From the NCBI RefSeq assembly GCF_900100355.1, contig NZ_FNFH01000001.1:572963-636962 (forward strand): a stretch of 64,000 nt of DNA, written 5' to 3'. The notes below the pieces were generated by a model, which was given only the letters and a program-made list of their open reading frames with translations, ran no database searches and was not told the DNA's origin. Shown piece after piece: positions 48,084 through 59,213 of this stretch (the stretch's first letter is position 1; every line of letters starts with the position of its first letter). The position numbers were made by a program, and so were the translations under genes. The DNA comes from Microbulbifer yueqingensis (GTDB taxonomy: Bacteria > Pseudomonadota > Gammaproteobacteria > Pseudomonadales > Cellvibrionaceae).

Positions 48084-49546
48084 TGGAATGGGAAGTCGTC
48101 ATCGGGCTGGAAGTCCACGTCCAGCTGTCCACCCAATCGAAACTCTTTTCCGGTGCCAGCACCACCTTTGGCGCCGCGCCCAATACCCAGGCCTGCGCGG
48201 TGGACCTGGCCATGCCCGGCACGCTGCCAGTGCCGAACGCCGAGGCATTCCGCTTCGCGGTGATGTTCGGCCTGGCCATGAACGCCGAGATCGGCCACCG
48301 CTCGGTATTCGAACGCAAGAACTACTTTTATCCTGACCTGCCCAAGGGCTACCAGACCACCCAGCTGGCCGAACCCATCGTGGGGCCCGGCGAGATCGAG
48401 ATCCACCTGGAGGATGGCAGCAGCAAGAAGGTGCGCCTGCACCACGCACACCTGGAGGAGGACGCCGGCAAGTCCCTCCATGAGGCGGTGTTCGAGGAAG
48501 GGCACGGCATGTCCGGCATCGACCTCAACCGCGCCGGCACGCCGCTGATCGAGATAGTGTCCGAACCGGACCTGCGCAGCGCCGCCGAGGCCGTGGCCTA
48601 CCTGAAAAAGATCCACAGTATCGTCACCTACCTGGGCATCTCCGACGGCGACATGTCCCAGGGCTCCATGCGCTGCGATGCCAACGTTTCCGTGCGCCTC
48701 AAGGGCGAGGAAGAGCTCGGCACCCGCACCGAGATCAAGAACGTCAACTCCTTCCGCTTTGTCGAGCGGGCCATCAAGGTGGAGGCCGAGCGCCAGATCG
48801 ACCTGCTGGAGGACGGCGGCACCGTGGTGCAGGAGACGCGCCTGTACGACTCGGACAAGAACGAGACCCGCTCCATGCGCAGCAAGGAGGTGGCCAACGA
48901 CTACCGTTACTTCCCCTGTCCGGACCTGCTGCCGGTGGAGCTGTCAGACGACTATGTCGAGCAGCTGCGCAGCGAGCTCCCGGAACTGCCGGACGCCAAG
49001 AGCGCCCGCTTCGCCAGCGAGTACGGCCTGTCCGCCTACGACGCCGACCAGCTGACCCAGGAGCGCGCCCTGGCCGATTACTTCGAGACCGTGGCGAAAG
49101 CCTCCGGCGAGCCCAAACTGGCCGCCAACTGGATGATGGGTGAACTCGCCGCGCTGCTGAACCGGGAGGAGCTGTCCATTGAGCAGTCACCGGTTTCCGC
49201 GGAGCACCTGGCGGGCCTGATCGAGCGCATCAAGGACAACACCATCTCCAGTAAAATCGCCAAGCAGGTGTTCGAGGCCATGGCCAGCGGCGAGGGCGAC
49301 GCGGACACGGTGATCGAGAAGCGCGGCCTCAAGCAGGTATCCGATACCGGGGCCATCGAGCAGATGGTTGACGAAGTGATCGCCAACAGCGCCAGGCAGG
49401 TGGAAAACTACCGCAACGCCGACGAGAGCAAGCGCCCGAAAATGATGGGCTACTTCGTCGGCCAGATCATGAAGGCCTCGAAGGGCCAGGCCAATCCGCA
49501 GATGATCAACAAGATCCTCAAGGAAAAGCTCGACGCCCTGCTCTGA
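48083..49546 (+). CDS. gatB: Asp-tRNA(Asn)/Glu-tRNA(Gln) amidotransferase subunit B
   Basis: The 487-residue kinase/amidotransferase subunit starts [20 protein letters not shown]. Family motifs [28 protein letters not shown] and EDAGKS are intact, and a C-terminal YqeY-like tRNA-binding tail is present. A ggaggag site precedes the ATG, which overlaps the gatA stop. The reading frame is open far upstream inside gatA but only this start fits. Confidence 0.98.
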   Translation: MEWEVVIGLEVHVQLSTQSKLFSGASTTFGAAPNTQACAVDLAMPGTLPVPNAEAFRFAVMFGLAMNAEIGHRSVFERKNYFYPDLPKGYQTTQLAEPIVGPGEIEIHLEDGSSKKVRLHHAHLEEDAGKSLHEAVFEEGHGMSGIDLNRAGTPLIEIVSEPDLRSAAEAVAYLKKIHSIVTYLGISDGDMSQGSMRCDANVSVRLKGEEELGTRTEIKNVNSFRFVERAIKVEAERQIDLLEDGGTVVQETRLYDSDKNETRSMRSKEVANDYRYFPCPDLLPVELSDDYVEQLRSELPELPDAKSARFASEYGLSAYDADQLTQERALADYFETVAKASGEPKLAANWMMGELAALLNREELSIEQSPVSAEHLAGLIERIKDNTISSKIAKQVFEAMASGEGDADTVIEKRGLKQVSDTGAIEQMVDEVIANSARQVENYRNADESKRPKMMGYFVGQIMKASKGQANPQMINKILKEKLDALL

Positions 49547-49945
49547 TCCTCCCACTCTTCCAGGAGCGGTCGGGCCGCGCTCGGCGACTGTCAGCCGGGC
49601 ACCCTGATCGCGGCCAGCGGCCGCTCCTACGGATTACCCTCCCGCCAGGTTGCCTTCCGGTGCAAGGCCTCGCGTTTCCTGTCGCGGCCATGGGCCGCTC
49701 CTACAGGTAGGCCCGGTACCTCCCCTCCCTTGTAGGAGCGGCCGCTGGCCGCGACTGCCGGCCGCCTGTGTCGTATCGGTGCGGGGCCTCCCGTTTCTCG
49801 CGGCCCATGGCCGCGATCACCCCCACCCCGTTGCACCCCACTATTCGACTAATGGCTACTGGACAAAGGGGACATGAGTCACGAAAGTTAGGGTCAGTAA
49901 TCGATAACAAACCCCACATTACGATAATAAGCAGAGGTACCAGCG
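49547..49945. repeat. Intergenic cluster of REP-like palindromes after gatB
   Basis: The 399-base gap holds at least five copies or half-copies of a palindromic element: 49562-49585 (aggagcggtcgggccgcgct), 49606-49632 inverted, 49682-49706 inverted, 49731-49756 forward, and a short tcgcggcccatggccgcga at 49798-49816. Adjacent units face each other and could form large hairpins, possibly ending gatCAB transcription. No gene was found. Confidence 0.8.
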
Positions 49946-51634
<1,689 letters not shown>

Positions 51635-51748
51635 CGCCGGAAAGCAAACGCTTCCCTCCCCCCGGGCACGCCCGGGGGACATCCCTTCCCTGCCTGCGTA
51701 CAATACTGCCCCGGAAGAGCACCACCGGTGCGCCAGCCACCGGATGCC

Positions 51749-51796
51749 GGGATGCCGGCCCAGCGGGATGCCGGCCCAGCGGGATGCCGGCCCAGC
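51749..51796. repeat. Three tandem copies of a 16-bp repeat
   Basis: The unit gggatgccggcccagc is repeated three times exactly, with partial copies on both sides (cggatgccg before, gggatatgccc after). It lies in the 248-base gap between the acyl-CoA synthetase and the PA4642-family gene, about 85 bases before the latter. Confidence 0.95.
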
Positions 51797-51882
51797 GGGA
51801 TATGCCCGCGTGCAGTCGGAAAGAATTGCCAGCCGCTCCTCCAACTTACGAATTAACTGCCTGATACAGAAAGGAAGAAATT

Positions 51883-52182
51883 GTGAGCCTGAAGAAAGAC
51901 AAGCAGAAAGTCCTGGGAGAAGTCTTCGATGAGGAGCGCATCGCCGGTTTCCTGGAGGGCGAGCCGCCCGCGGGTGTAGAGCGGGACTTCTACCTGCTGG
52001 AGCGCGCCTACCGCGGCATGAAGGCAGAAAACTTCGCGACTTTCGTGCGGCTGTTCCTGGAACAGGGACGCAACCTGGACAGTGTCGGCCCCGAGGGCAA
52101 GACCCTGCTGAAGAAGGTTGCCGAGCATCGCCAGAGTGAAGAGTACGCACATATCCTGCGTGAAGCCGGCGCACGGGACTGA
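51883..52182 (+). CDS. PA4642-family small protein of unknown function
   Basis: A 99-residue soluble, charged, helical protein (SLKKDKQKVLGEVFDEERI ... LERAYRGMKAENFATFVRLFLEQGRNLD ... GKTLLKKVAEHR). The pattern resembles the small pseudomonad family named after PA4642, for which no function is known. The GTG start has an aaggaag site at a proper distance. cysZ follows after 58 bases on the same strand. Confidence 0.7.
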   Translation: MSLKKDKQKVLGEVFDEERIAGFLEGEPPAGVERDFYLLERAYRGMKAENFATFVRLFLEQGRNLDSVGPEGKTLLKKVAEHRQSEEYAHILREAGARD

Positions 52183-52240
52183 CTGTTTCCCGCTACGCTA
52201 TAGCGCAGGGCGAACCACACGGGCATAACGGAGAACCCCG

Positions 52241-53080
52241 ATGACATCCAACCCCACGCACGGTGTAGATGCACTGGTCCAGGGAGCCAGGCTGCTGACG
52301 CGGCGCGAACTGCGGCCCTTCATCATCATTCCCCTGCTGATCAACCTGGTGCTGTTTGTCGCCCTCACGGCGATCATGCTGTCGCAGGTCGGCGGCCTGG
52401 TCGACTACCTGCGCAGCCTGCTTTCGCACACACCGGTGGATACGGAAAACATGTCCTGGTGGCGGGCGATCATCGCCGGCGGCGCCGCCTGGGCGGCGAA
52501 TGTGTTCGAGTGGCTGGCGTGGCTGATCGCTATCGCCGTGGTGATCCTGTTCCTCTTCGTGTACGGCTACCTGTTCGGCATCATTACCAACATTATCGCC
52601 GCGCCCTTCAACGGTTTCCTGGCAGAAAAAGTCGAGGAGCTGCTCACCGGCCAGGCGCCTCCCCAGGAACCGATACTGCGCATGGTGTGGCGCACCGTGG
52701 GGCGCGAACTGCGCAAGCTGATGTACTTTATCGGCTGGGGCCTGGTGATTTTCTTCATTGTCATACTCACCAGCTGGACGGTCTTCATTCCCGCGATCCT
52801 CGGCGGCCTCTGGGGTGCCTGGTGCATGGCCATCCAGTACGTGGACTACCCCCTGGATAACCACCAGCGGCCGTTTGCCGAACTGAAAGGCGTACTGGCG
52901 CGGCGCAAGCTCACCAGCCTCAGCTTCGGCGGTGCGGTGATGCTGGCCAAGATGGTGCCGGTGCTGAATATCTTTGTCATGCCGGCGGCGGTGGCCGGCG
53001 GCACCGTGCTCTGGGTTGACCGCCTCCGTCGCCACGGCGACCCGGGTGCGGGCCGGGTGCTCACGGACCAGTCCACCTGA
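52241..53080 (+). CDS. CysZ/EI24-family membrane protein
   Basis: A 279-residue membrane protein of the CysZ/EI24 type: GVDALVQGARLLTRRELRPFIIIPLLINLVLF at the start, several long hydrophobic segments (about 28-55, 85-125, 160-190, 230-255) and a conserved YVDYPLDN stretch. CysZ imports sulfate in E. coli; in this genome sat lies about 35 kb away. Many EI24-type homologues have no proven sulfate role, so the function is only probable. Confidence 0.82.
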   Translation: MTSNPTHGVDALVQGARLLTRRELRPFIIIPLLINLVLFVALTAIMLSQVGGLVDYLRSLLSHTPVDTENMSWWRAIIAGGAAWAANVFEWLAWLIAIAVVILFLFVYGYLFGIITNIIAAPFNGFLAEKVEELLTGQAPPQEPILRMVWRTVGRELRKLMYFIGWGLVIFFIVILTSWTVFIPAILGGLWGAWCMAIQYVDYPLDNHQRPFAELKGVLARRKLTSLSFGGAVMLAKMVPVLNIFVMPAAVAGGTVLWVDRLRRHGDPGAGRVLTDQST

Positions 53081-53117
53081 ACCGGCGCCGGCCGCCACAT
53101 TCCGCGTAACAGCAGGA

Positions 53118-53861
53118 TCAGTGGCCGGCAACCATCGTCAGCAGACGACGCCGGTACCAGCGCGCTGCCGCCAGGCTGGAGAGCAGCACCGCCAGGGTCA
53201 CCAGCCCGGCTACCAGCCCCAGGTGCTCGGCATCGATCGCACCGGCGAAGCCCGCCGCGGGAGTAGCGCCGGTCATCCGGTATTCCGCGGCAGCCATACC
53301 CGTATAGTGCATGCCGCACACCGCTACCCCCATCACGAGGGCGCTGGCAATTTTCTGCCAGTGGCCGCGCATCTGGAACGCCATCCACAGGGCGGCGTAG
53401 GCCACCACCACGGCAATCACCACAGAAATGATCATGATATTGAGGTCGTACTCGATACGCGCCGGCATCAGCATGGCCTCCATACCCGAGTAGTGCATAC
53501 CTGCCACCCCGGCCCCCATAAATACCGACGCCGGCAGCAGCCGGTCGAAGCTGAAGATGCCGGTGCCGACAATGGCGAGCCCCAGGGTACAGGCGGCCAC
53601 GGCCACCAGCACCGAACCCAGGGTGCCCGCAACATCGTAGGCCATGGACATTTCCGTCTGCAGCGCCAGCATGCCGACGAAGTGCATGGACCAGATGGCG
53701 CCGCCGCCCATGGCGAGCCCCGCCACCAGGATCGCCCGGCGCCGGTCATCGCCAGTGACAGCCTCTGGGATGGCTGTGACCAGCTGCAGCGCGGCGAAGG
53801 AACCGAGCGCGGAAATTACATAAGACAATGCCACGAGGGAGAGATCGTATTCCGGGGACAT
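53118..53861 (-). CDS. MHYT-domain membrane sensor protein
   Basis: A 247-residue integral membrane protein with seven helices and the repeated MHYT-type motifs MHFVGMLALQ, MHYSGMEAML and MHYTGMAAAE, at membrane edges. MHYT domains are proposed to bind copper and sense a diatomic gas. In most cases the domain is joined to GGDEF/EAL or kinase modules; here it stands alone, with only about 20 residues after the last helix. No signalling gene adjoins it. Confidence 0.88.
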   Translation of the reverse strand: MSPEYDLSLVALSYVISALGSFAALQLVTAIPEAVTGDDRRRAILVAGLAMGGGAIWSMHFVGMLALQTEMSMAYDVAGTLGSVLVAVAACTLGLAIVGTGIFSFDRLLPASVFMGAGVAGMHYSGMEAMLMPARIEYDLNIMIISVVIAVVVAYAALWMAFQMRGHWQKIASALVMGVAVCGMHYTGMAAAEYRMTGATPAAGFAGAIDAEHLGLVAGLVTLAVLLSSLAAARWYRRRLLTMVAGH

Positions 53862-54173
53862 GCGTACCCACCTTTGTTATCGGTTGTGCAGGAGCGGCCC
53901 GGACGAATCGGACCGCGTATGCATGGGCACTACGGCAAGCAGCGTGAAGCAGATCACACTGGGACCGGGAGAAAGATCGGATTTTCCCGTAGGAGCGGTC
54001 CGGGCGCGCTCGGCCCATGGCCGCGATTGCGCCGGGCCGTTCCTACTAGGAGAAATCGGGTAGGGGGAATCGGGTTTGCATGTAGGAGCGGTCGGGCCGC
54101 GCTCGGCCGCTGGCCGCGAGGGGCGTTCCCCGGCGCGCTGGCGCCGGGACGGCGGGGTTAATTCAACCGGCCC
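53862..54173. repeat. Gene-free gap with two full REP-like elements
   Basis: The gap of 312 bases holds a partial element (53889-53900) and two full copies in the same direction: 53989-54028 and 54081-54120. Each reads gtaggagcggtc...cgcgctcggcc followed by a ggccgcga arm. No gene was seen. Confidence 0.8.
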
Positions 54174-54587
54174 TCAACCGCCGGCGCCGTCACGGCACTC
54201 GCCGCGTACCTCACCACCGTATGCGTGCTCGGTGCGCTCCAGCTCGAGGAAGCCATCGCGGCAGAAACCGGTCTCAGTCAGCTTCTGGCGCAGCATACGG
54301 TTAAAGCGCAAGCGGTCGCTCAGCGGCCGCACACGGGGGCGTTGTTGCACCATTCCCGCCTGGGAGATACGGGTGCGGTTCACGCTGCTGCTCGTCACGG
54401 GCTCTGGGAAATCAGGACGCTGGATCTCCAGCGAATAAGTGAAGCGCTTTGCCCCGTTGGCGGCGATCTCGGTATGGAAGCTCTCCTTCAGGCCTGGCAC
54501 CGGCAGTGACGGCGAGCTGGTACACGCGGCCAGAAGCAGCGGCAATACCGGCAGCATGAGGTGCGACAGGATTTTCTTGTTATTCAT
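54174..54587 (-). CDS. Small lipoprotein of unknown function
   Basis: A 137-residue protein with a clear lipoprotein signal (LPVLPLLLAACTSS, Cys22), followed by about 115 residues without a domain I recognise. The mature part is charged, with a Pro-rich start and two cysteines near the end (TGFCRDGF; RGECRDG) that may form a disulfide. It is 46 bases downstream of purU on the same strand and could be co-transcribed, but no functional link is apparent. Confidence 0.65.
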   Translation of the reverse strand: MNNKKILSHLMLPVLPLLLAACTSSPSLPVPGLKESFHTEIAANGAKRFTYSLEIQRPDFPEPVTSSSVNRTRISQAGMVQQRPRVRPLSDRLRFNRMLRQKLTETGFCRDGFLELERTEHAYGGEVRGECRDGAGG

Positions 54588-54633
54588 TGCGTCGATCCCG
54601 GTAGAGTGAATCCGCCTGCCCCACCTAGGGCGT

Positions 54634-55470
54634 TCACTTAAAGACTACCGTCTTGTGGCCATGAATGAAAACCCGCTCCTGCAACACCAGCTGCAGGGCG
54701 CGACTCAGGACCGACTTCTCTACGTCGCGGCCGGCGGCCGCCATGCTATCGGCCGAGTAGGCATGGTCCACGTGGATGACGTCCTGCTCGATGATCGGCC
54801 CCTCGTCCAGGTCATCGGTGACAAAGTGCGCGGTTGCGCCGATGATCTTGACCCCGCGCTCGTAGGCCTGCTGGTAGGGTCGCGCACCGATAAAGGCGGG
54901 CAGGAAAGAGTGGTGGATGTTGATGATGCGCCCGCGGTAGCGAGCCACAAAAGCCGGGGTCAGCACCCGCATATACTTGGCCAGCACCAGGTAATCCGGC
55001 TCGTAGCTATCCACCAGCTGTACCACCTGCTCCTCGTGCTGCTCGCGCTCCAGCCCGTCGGCGGGCAGGCAGTGGAACGGGATAGCGAATTTTTCCACCA
55101 GCGGGGCCAGGTCCGGGTGGTTGCCGATCACCGCGGCGATCTCCACGTCCAGCGCGCCGGCGTAGCACTTCATCAGGATATCGCCCAGGCAGTGGGGCTC
55201 GCGGGTAACCATCAGCACCAGGCGCTTGCGGGCGCTGCTCACCAGTCGCCGCTCGGCGCCCGGCGGCAGGGCCATGTCCAGGTCCTCCAGCAGCGTATCA
55301 TCATTGAAGTTGCCCTCCAGCGCGGTGCGCATGAAGAAGCGCCCCTGCTCGCGATCGACAAACTCGTCGTTCTTGATGATATTGAGCTGGTGCTTGTAAC
55401 AGATGTTGGTGATTTTGGCGATCAACCCCTTGTCGTCGGGGCAGTCGGTTAGCAGTATCTTCTTTTCCAT
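54634..55470 (-). CDS. purU: Formyltetrahydrofolate deformylase
   Basis: The 278-residue PurU has an N-terminal ACT-type domain (about 1-85; LLTDCPDDKGLIAKITNICY) and a C-terminal formyl-transferase fold with the catalytic His/Asp region NIHHSFLPAFIGARPY and GATAHFVTDDLDEGPIIEQD. It hydrolyses 10-formyl-THF to formate and THF, supplying formate for PurT and balancing one-carbon units. Confidence 0.95.
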   Translation of the reverse strand: MEKKILLTDCPDDKGLIAKITNICYKHQLNIIKNDEFVDREQGRFFMRTALEGNFNDDTLLEDLDMALPPGAERRLVSSARKRLVLMVTREPHCLGDILMKCYAGALDVEIAAVIGNHPDLAPLVEKFAIPFHCLPADGLEREQHEEQVVQLVDSYEPDYLVLAKYMRVLTPAFVARYRGRIINIHHSFLPAFIGARPYQQAYERGVKIIGATAHFVTDDLDEGPIIEQDVIHVDHAYSADSMAAAGRDVEKSVLSRALQLVLQERVFIHGHKTVVFK

Positions 55471-55557
55471 GGGCGAAATTCAGGCCAAATATCCGGTCCA
55501 GAGACTATACACTAAGCGCTTATCCCGAATCACACCCAGAACCAGCCAGGGGGAACA

Positions 55558-56868
55558 ATGGACAAACAACTGTACGCCGAGCATATGGCCACGCTGCGCC
55601 AGCGCTATGACGAAATCCTGGAGCAGACCGGTTTCGACACGCTGAACGTGCTGAGCGGCCGCCCCAAAGTGCAGTTCCTGGACGACAACTATTACCCCTT
55701 CCGCGTCAACCCGCAGTTCAAGGCGCTGGTACCGGTTACCGACAACCCGCACAGCTGGGTCATCTACCGCCGCGGCCAGAAGCCCAGGCTGCTGTTCTAC
55801 CGCCCCGTGGATTTCTGGCATTACGTGCCGCCGGCACCCCGGACCTTCTGGAGCGACGAGTACGATATCGAGCTGCTGGCCAAGCCCGACGAAGCGCGGC
55901 AGTTCCTGAGCGGCGACAACGCGGCCTTTATCGGCGAGAGCGACGGCCTGGATGGCTGGGACCTGGGCACGCCCAACCCCGATGAGCTGCTGGCCCGCCT
56001 GCACTGGGCGCGCGCCTACAAGACCCCCTACGAAATGGCCTGCCTGCGCAAGGCCAACCGCATCGCAGTGGATGCCCACCGCGCCGCCGAGGCGGCCTTC
56101 CGCGGCGGCGCCAGCGAGTTCGAGATCAACCTGGCCTACCTGCAGGCTGCCGGCCAGGGCGAGAACCAGATGCCCTATGGCAACATCGTCGGCCTCAACG
56201 AGCACGCGGCCATTCTGCACTACACCCACCTGTCCACCCGGCACCTGCCGGAGGCCGAGCGTCGCAGCTTCCTGATCGATGCCGGTGCCGACTGCCATGG
56301 CTACTGTGCCGATATCACCCGCACCTACGCCTACCGCGACGGCGAGCTCGCCGAGCTGGTGGCAGCCATGCACGAGAAGGAACAGGAACTGGTGGCCGGC
56401 CTGAAGCCCGGGGTGCCCTACCCCGACCTGCACCGCGAGTGCCACCTGAAAGTGGGCGAGCTGTTGCAGCAGTTCGGCGTCATCAAGGCCGCCCCGGAGA
56501 ACGCCGTGGAATCCGGGCTCACCGGAACCTTCATGCCCCACGGCCTGGGCCACTTCCTCGGGCTGCAGGTGCACGACGTGGGCGGCCACCAGAGCGCGCC
56601 CGCCGGCGGCACCACCCCGCCGCCGGAGCAGTTCCCCTTCCTGCGCACCACCCGCACCGTGGAGGAAAACCAGGTATTTACCATCGAGCCGGGCCTGTAC
56701 TTTATCGACAGCCTGCTGGCGGACCTGAAAGACGGCCAGCTGGCCGGCGAGGTGCACTGGGACAAAGTGGAGCAGCTGCGCCCCTTCGGCGGCGTGCGCA
56801 TCGAGGACAATGTCATCGTGCATTCCGATCGGGTGGAGAACATGACCCGGGACTGTTTCGGCGGCTAA
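55558..56868 (+). CDS. pepQ: Xaa-Pro dipeptidase PepQ
   Basis: The 436-residue M24-family metallopeptidase cleaves dipeptides with C-terminal proline. Metal ligands are visible as the two Asp of IDAGADCHGYCADITRTY, the His of FMPHGLGHFLGLQVHDVGG, and two Glu in the C-terminal VFTIEPGLYFI and FGGVRIEDN stretches. Length and N-terminal domain match bacterial PepQ. It is divergent from purU, with a gggggaac site before the ATG. Confidence 0.95.
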   Translation: MDKQLYAEHMATLRQRYDEILEQTGFDTLNVLSGRPKVQFLDDNYYPFRVNPQFKALVPVTDNPHSWVIYRRGQKPRLLFYRPVDFWHYVPPAPRTFWSDEYDIELLAKPDEARQFLSGDNAAFIGESDGLDGWDLGTPNPDELLARLHWARAYKTPYEMACLRKANRIAVDAHRAAEAAFRGGASEFEINLAYLQAAGQGENQMPYGNIVGLNEHAAILHYTHLSTRHLPEAERRSFLIDAGADCHGYCADITRTYAYRDGELAELVAAMHEKEQELVAGLKPGVPYPDLHRECHLKVGELLQQFGVIKAAPENAVESGLTGTFMPHGLGHFLGLQVHDVGGHQSAPAGGTTPPPEQFPFLRTTRTVEENQVFTIEPGLYFIDSLLADLKDGQLAGEVHWDKVEQLRPFGGVRIEDNVIVHSDRVENMTRDCFGG

Positions 56869-57167
56869 AGGTCCTGCCTGGCGACGGAGCGAGCCGGGGC
56901 GGCATGTCTGCCCCGGTCTCCCGTGAGCCCTCCCCCTCTCGCTCGTTTCACGCCTCACTTCACCTCGCGACCCGCCAGCTCCTCTCTTTTTGCCTGCAAC
57001 CTGCTCATCCGCACGCTCCACTGGCCAGGCCCCGGACCAGCGCCCCGCAAAACAGGAACAAATTATCGCATTCACCCCTAAAAACAGGGCGTTAATCGCA
57101 AATCCTTGCCTTGAACGTGAAAAACTTTCAATCTGGGCCGGTTAATAAAAACAAAAGGACTTAAGCC

Positions 57168-59213
57168 ATGAAAATGCCTGCCATTCCCGCGTTGCTCGCG
57201 GCCGCCCTCCTCGGCGCTGCGAGCCACCTGCACGCGGATACCATCGAATATGTCTTCTACGACAAGGAGGGCATCGCCGGTACCGAGACAATCGAGCAGG
57301 ACGGCAACAAGGTATCCGGGCAACTCAAGCTGGGCTGGAACAACCGCCGCCTGAACCTGGACGAGACCTTCACCGTCGGCGCCGGGGAGATGCCCGAGCA
57401 ACTGCATATCGAGGGCATCAGCCCATTCGGCGCCCCGGTGAACGAGCGCTTCTCGCTGGAGGATGGCGTGGCCAAGTGGAGCAGCACCGACGAGCGGGGC
57501 AGCGCCAAGTCCTCGGGCCCGCAATTCTATGTGCCCAAGAGCACCACGCTGGGCATCCAGTCGCAGCTGGTGAAGGCTCTGCTGGCCGACGATGACCGCA
57601 CCATCGACCTGCTGCCCCAGGGCCAGGCCAGGCTCAGCGAGCTGGACCAACTGACCCTGACCGAGGGCGACCGCAAGCAGACCATCTATCTCTACGCCGT
57701 TTCCGGCCTCGGCCTCACGCCGCACCTGGGCTGGTTTGACAAAGAGGGCAACCTGTTCGGCCAGGACGAGGGCGGCTGGTTCGCCATTTTGCGCAAGGGC
57801 TGGGACAGGTCACACCTGGAGCAGATGCGGGAGCGGCAGATAAGCGCAGCGGATGACTACCTGGAGACGCTGTCGGCCGAGCACACCCTGCGCTCCGAGA
57901 CCCCGATCCTGCTCAGCAACGTCAACCTGGTCGACGTGGAGGCGGGCAAGCTGATGGAGCAGCGCTACCTGCTGATCGAAAACGGCAAGATCACCCGCAT
58001 CAGCAACTCACCCATTCGCAAGCCGGGTATCACCCACATCGACGCCAGCGGCATGACCCTGATGCCGGGGCTGTGGGATATGCACGCGCACCTCTCCCCC
58101 ACGGATGGCACGCTGAACATGGCCGCCGGCGTGATCAATGTGCGCGACATCGGCAATCCCCATGACACCATCATGCGCATCGAGCAGCTGTACGAATCCG
58201 GTAAGGTAATCGGTGGCGACGTGTATCGCGCAGGCTTTATGGATCGCGAAAGCGAGAACGCCATGCGCATGGGCAAGACCGCCACCAGCCTGGAGCACGC
58301 CAAGGAGATCGTCGACTGGTATGCCGAGCGCGGCTATATGCAGATCAAGACCTACAGCTCCATGGAGCCGGAATGGATGGCGCCGCTGGCGAAGCATATA
58401 CACAGTCGCGGCATGCGCCTGTCCGGGCATATCCCGGCCTTCATGACCGCCGAGGAAGCGGTGGATGCGGGCTTCGACGAGATCCAGCATATCAACATGC
58501 TGTTCCTGAACTTCATGGGCTCGATCGATACCCGCAAGAAACTGCGCTTCACCGAGTTGGGTGAGCATGCCCACGAGCTGGACCTTGAAAGCCCGGAAGT
58601 GGGCGCATTCCTCGACAAGCTCGCCAGCAAGGGCATCGTGGTGGATACCACTACCACCGTGTTCAGCTCCATGCTGCTGCGAGAGCCCGGCAAGCTGGAC
58701 CCGGAGTTCGCGAATATCGTCGATCACCTGCCCATCAACGTACGCCGGCAGTTTATCGGTGCCGAGCTAGACGTAAAGCCGGAACACCGCGACGACTACG
58801 ACATGTCTGCCGAAGCGCTGCTCAAGATGGTGCGCAAGCTGCACGAGCACAAGGTGCCCATGGTTGCCGGTACCGACGGCCTGCCGGGCTTTACCCTGTT
58901 GCGCGAACTGGAGCTCTACGCCAAGGCGGGCATTCCCAACGCCGACGTGCTGCGCACGGCGACAGTGCAGCCGGCAAAGGTGGTGGGCAAGCTGAATAGC
59001 ACCGGCACCATTTCCGTGGGCAAGGATGCCGACCTGATACTGCTCGACGGCAACCCGCTGGAGGACATCAGCGCACTGCGCCGCACCGCGCTGGTCATCG
59101 AAGGGCAGAACCTGTACCGGCCGGATGAGCTCTACCGCGCACTGGGCATCAAGCCCTTCCACGAGTCGGTACCCGTAAAGCTGAACGGCCGGGTGGACGT
59201 GGCCACCAACTGA
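57168..59213 (+). CDS. Secreted amidohydrolase with an N-terminal domain of unknown function
   Basis: A 681-residue exported enzyme. The signal peptide (PAIPALLAAALLGAASHLHA) is followed by about 215 residues of beta-rich sequence that I do not recognise. From residue 245 an amidohydrolase-superfamily module begins (ILLSNVNLVDVEAGK; metal motif DMHAHL; later His in SGHIPAF and QHINML; Asp in VAGTDGLPGF). The C-terminal TVQPAKVVGKLNSTGTISVGKDADLILLDGNPL is typical of imidazolonepropionase-like and prolidase-type amidohydrolases. The substrate is unknown; the nearby pepQ makes a peptide-type substrate conceivable but unproven. Confidence 0.85.
   Translation: MKMPAIPALLAAALLGAASHLHADTIEYVFYDKEGIAGTETIEQDGNKVSGQLKLGWNNRRLNLDETFTVGAGEMPEQLHIEGISPFGAPVNERFSLEDGVAKWSSTDERGSAKSSGPQFYVPKSTTLGIQSQLVKALLADDDRTIDLLPQGQARLSELDQLTLTEGDRKQTIYLYAVSGLGLTPHLGWFDKEGNLFGQDEGGWFAILRKGWDRSHLEQMRERQISAADDYLETLSAEHTLRSETPILLSNVNLVDVEAGKLMEQRYLLIENGKITRISNSPIRKPGITHIDASGMTLMPGLWDMHAHLSPTDGTLNMAAGVINVRDIGNPHDTIMRIEQLYESGKVIGGDVYRAGFMDRESENAMRMGKTATSLEHAKEIVDWYAERGYMQIKTYSSMEPEWMAPLAKHIHSRGMRLSGHIPAFMTAEEAVDAGFDEIQHINMLFLNFMGSIDTRKKLRFTELGEHAHELDLESPEVGAFLDKLASKGIVVDTTTTVFSSMLLREPGKLDPEFANIVDHLPINVRRQFIGAELDVKPEHRDDYDMSAEALLKMVRKLHEHKVPMVAGTDGLPGFTLLRELELYAKAGIPNADVLRTATVQPAKVVGKLNSTGTISVGKDADLILLDGNPLEDISALRRTALVIEGQNLYRPDELYRALGIKPFHESVPVKLNGRVDVATN

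Noticed and set aside
51749-51796. Possible CRISPR array
   Set aside because: The 16-bp units are contiguous with no spacers; it is a simple tandem repeat.
54129-54148. Hairpin cccggcgc-gctg-gcgccggg as a terminator of the small lipoprotein gene
   Set aside because: There is no T run on either strand; it may only be part of the GC-rich repeat zone.
55480-57075. A 531-codon open frame on - opposite pepQ
   Set aside because: Antisense of an intact M24 peptidase; no recognisable domain.
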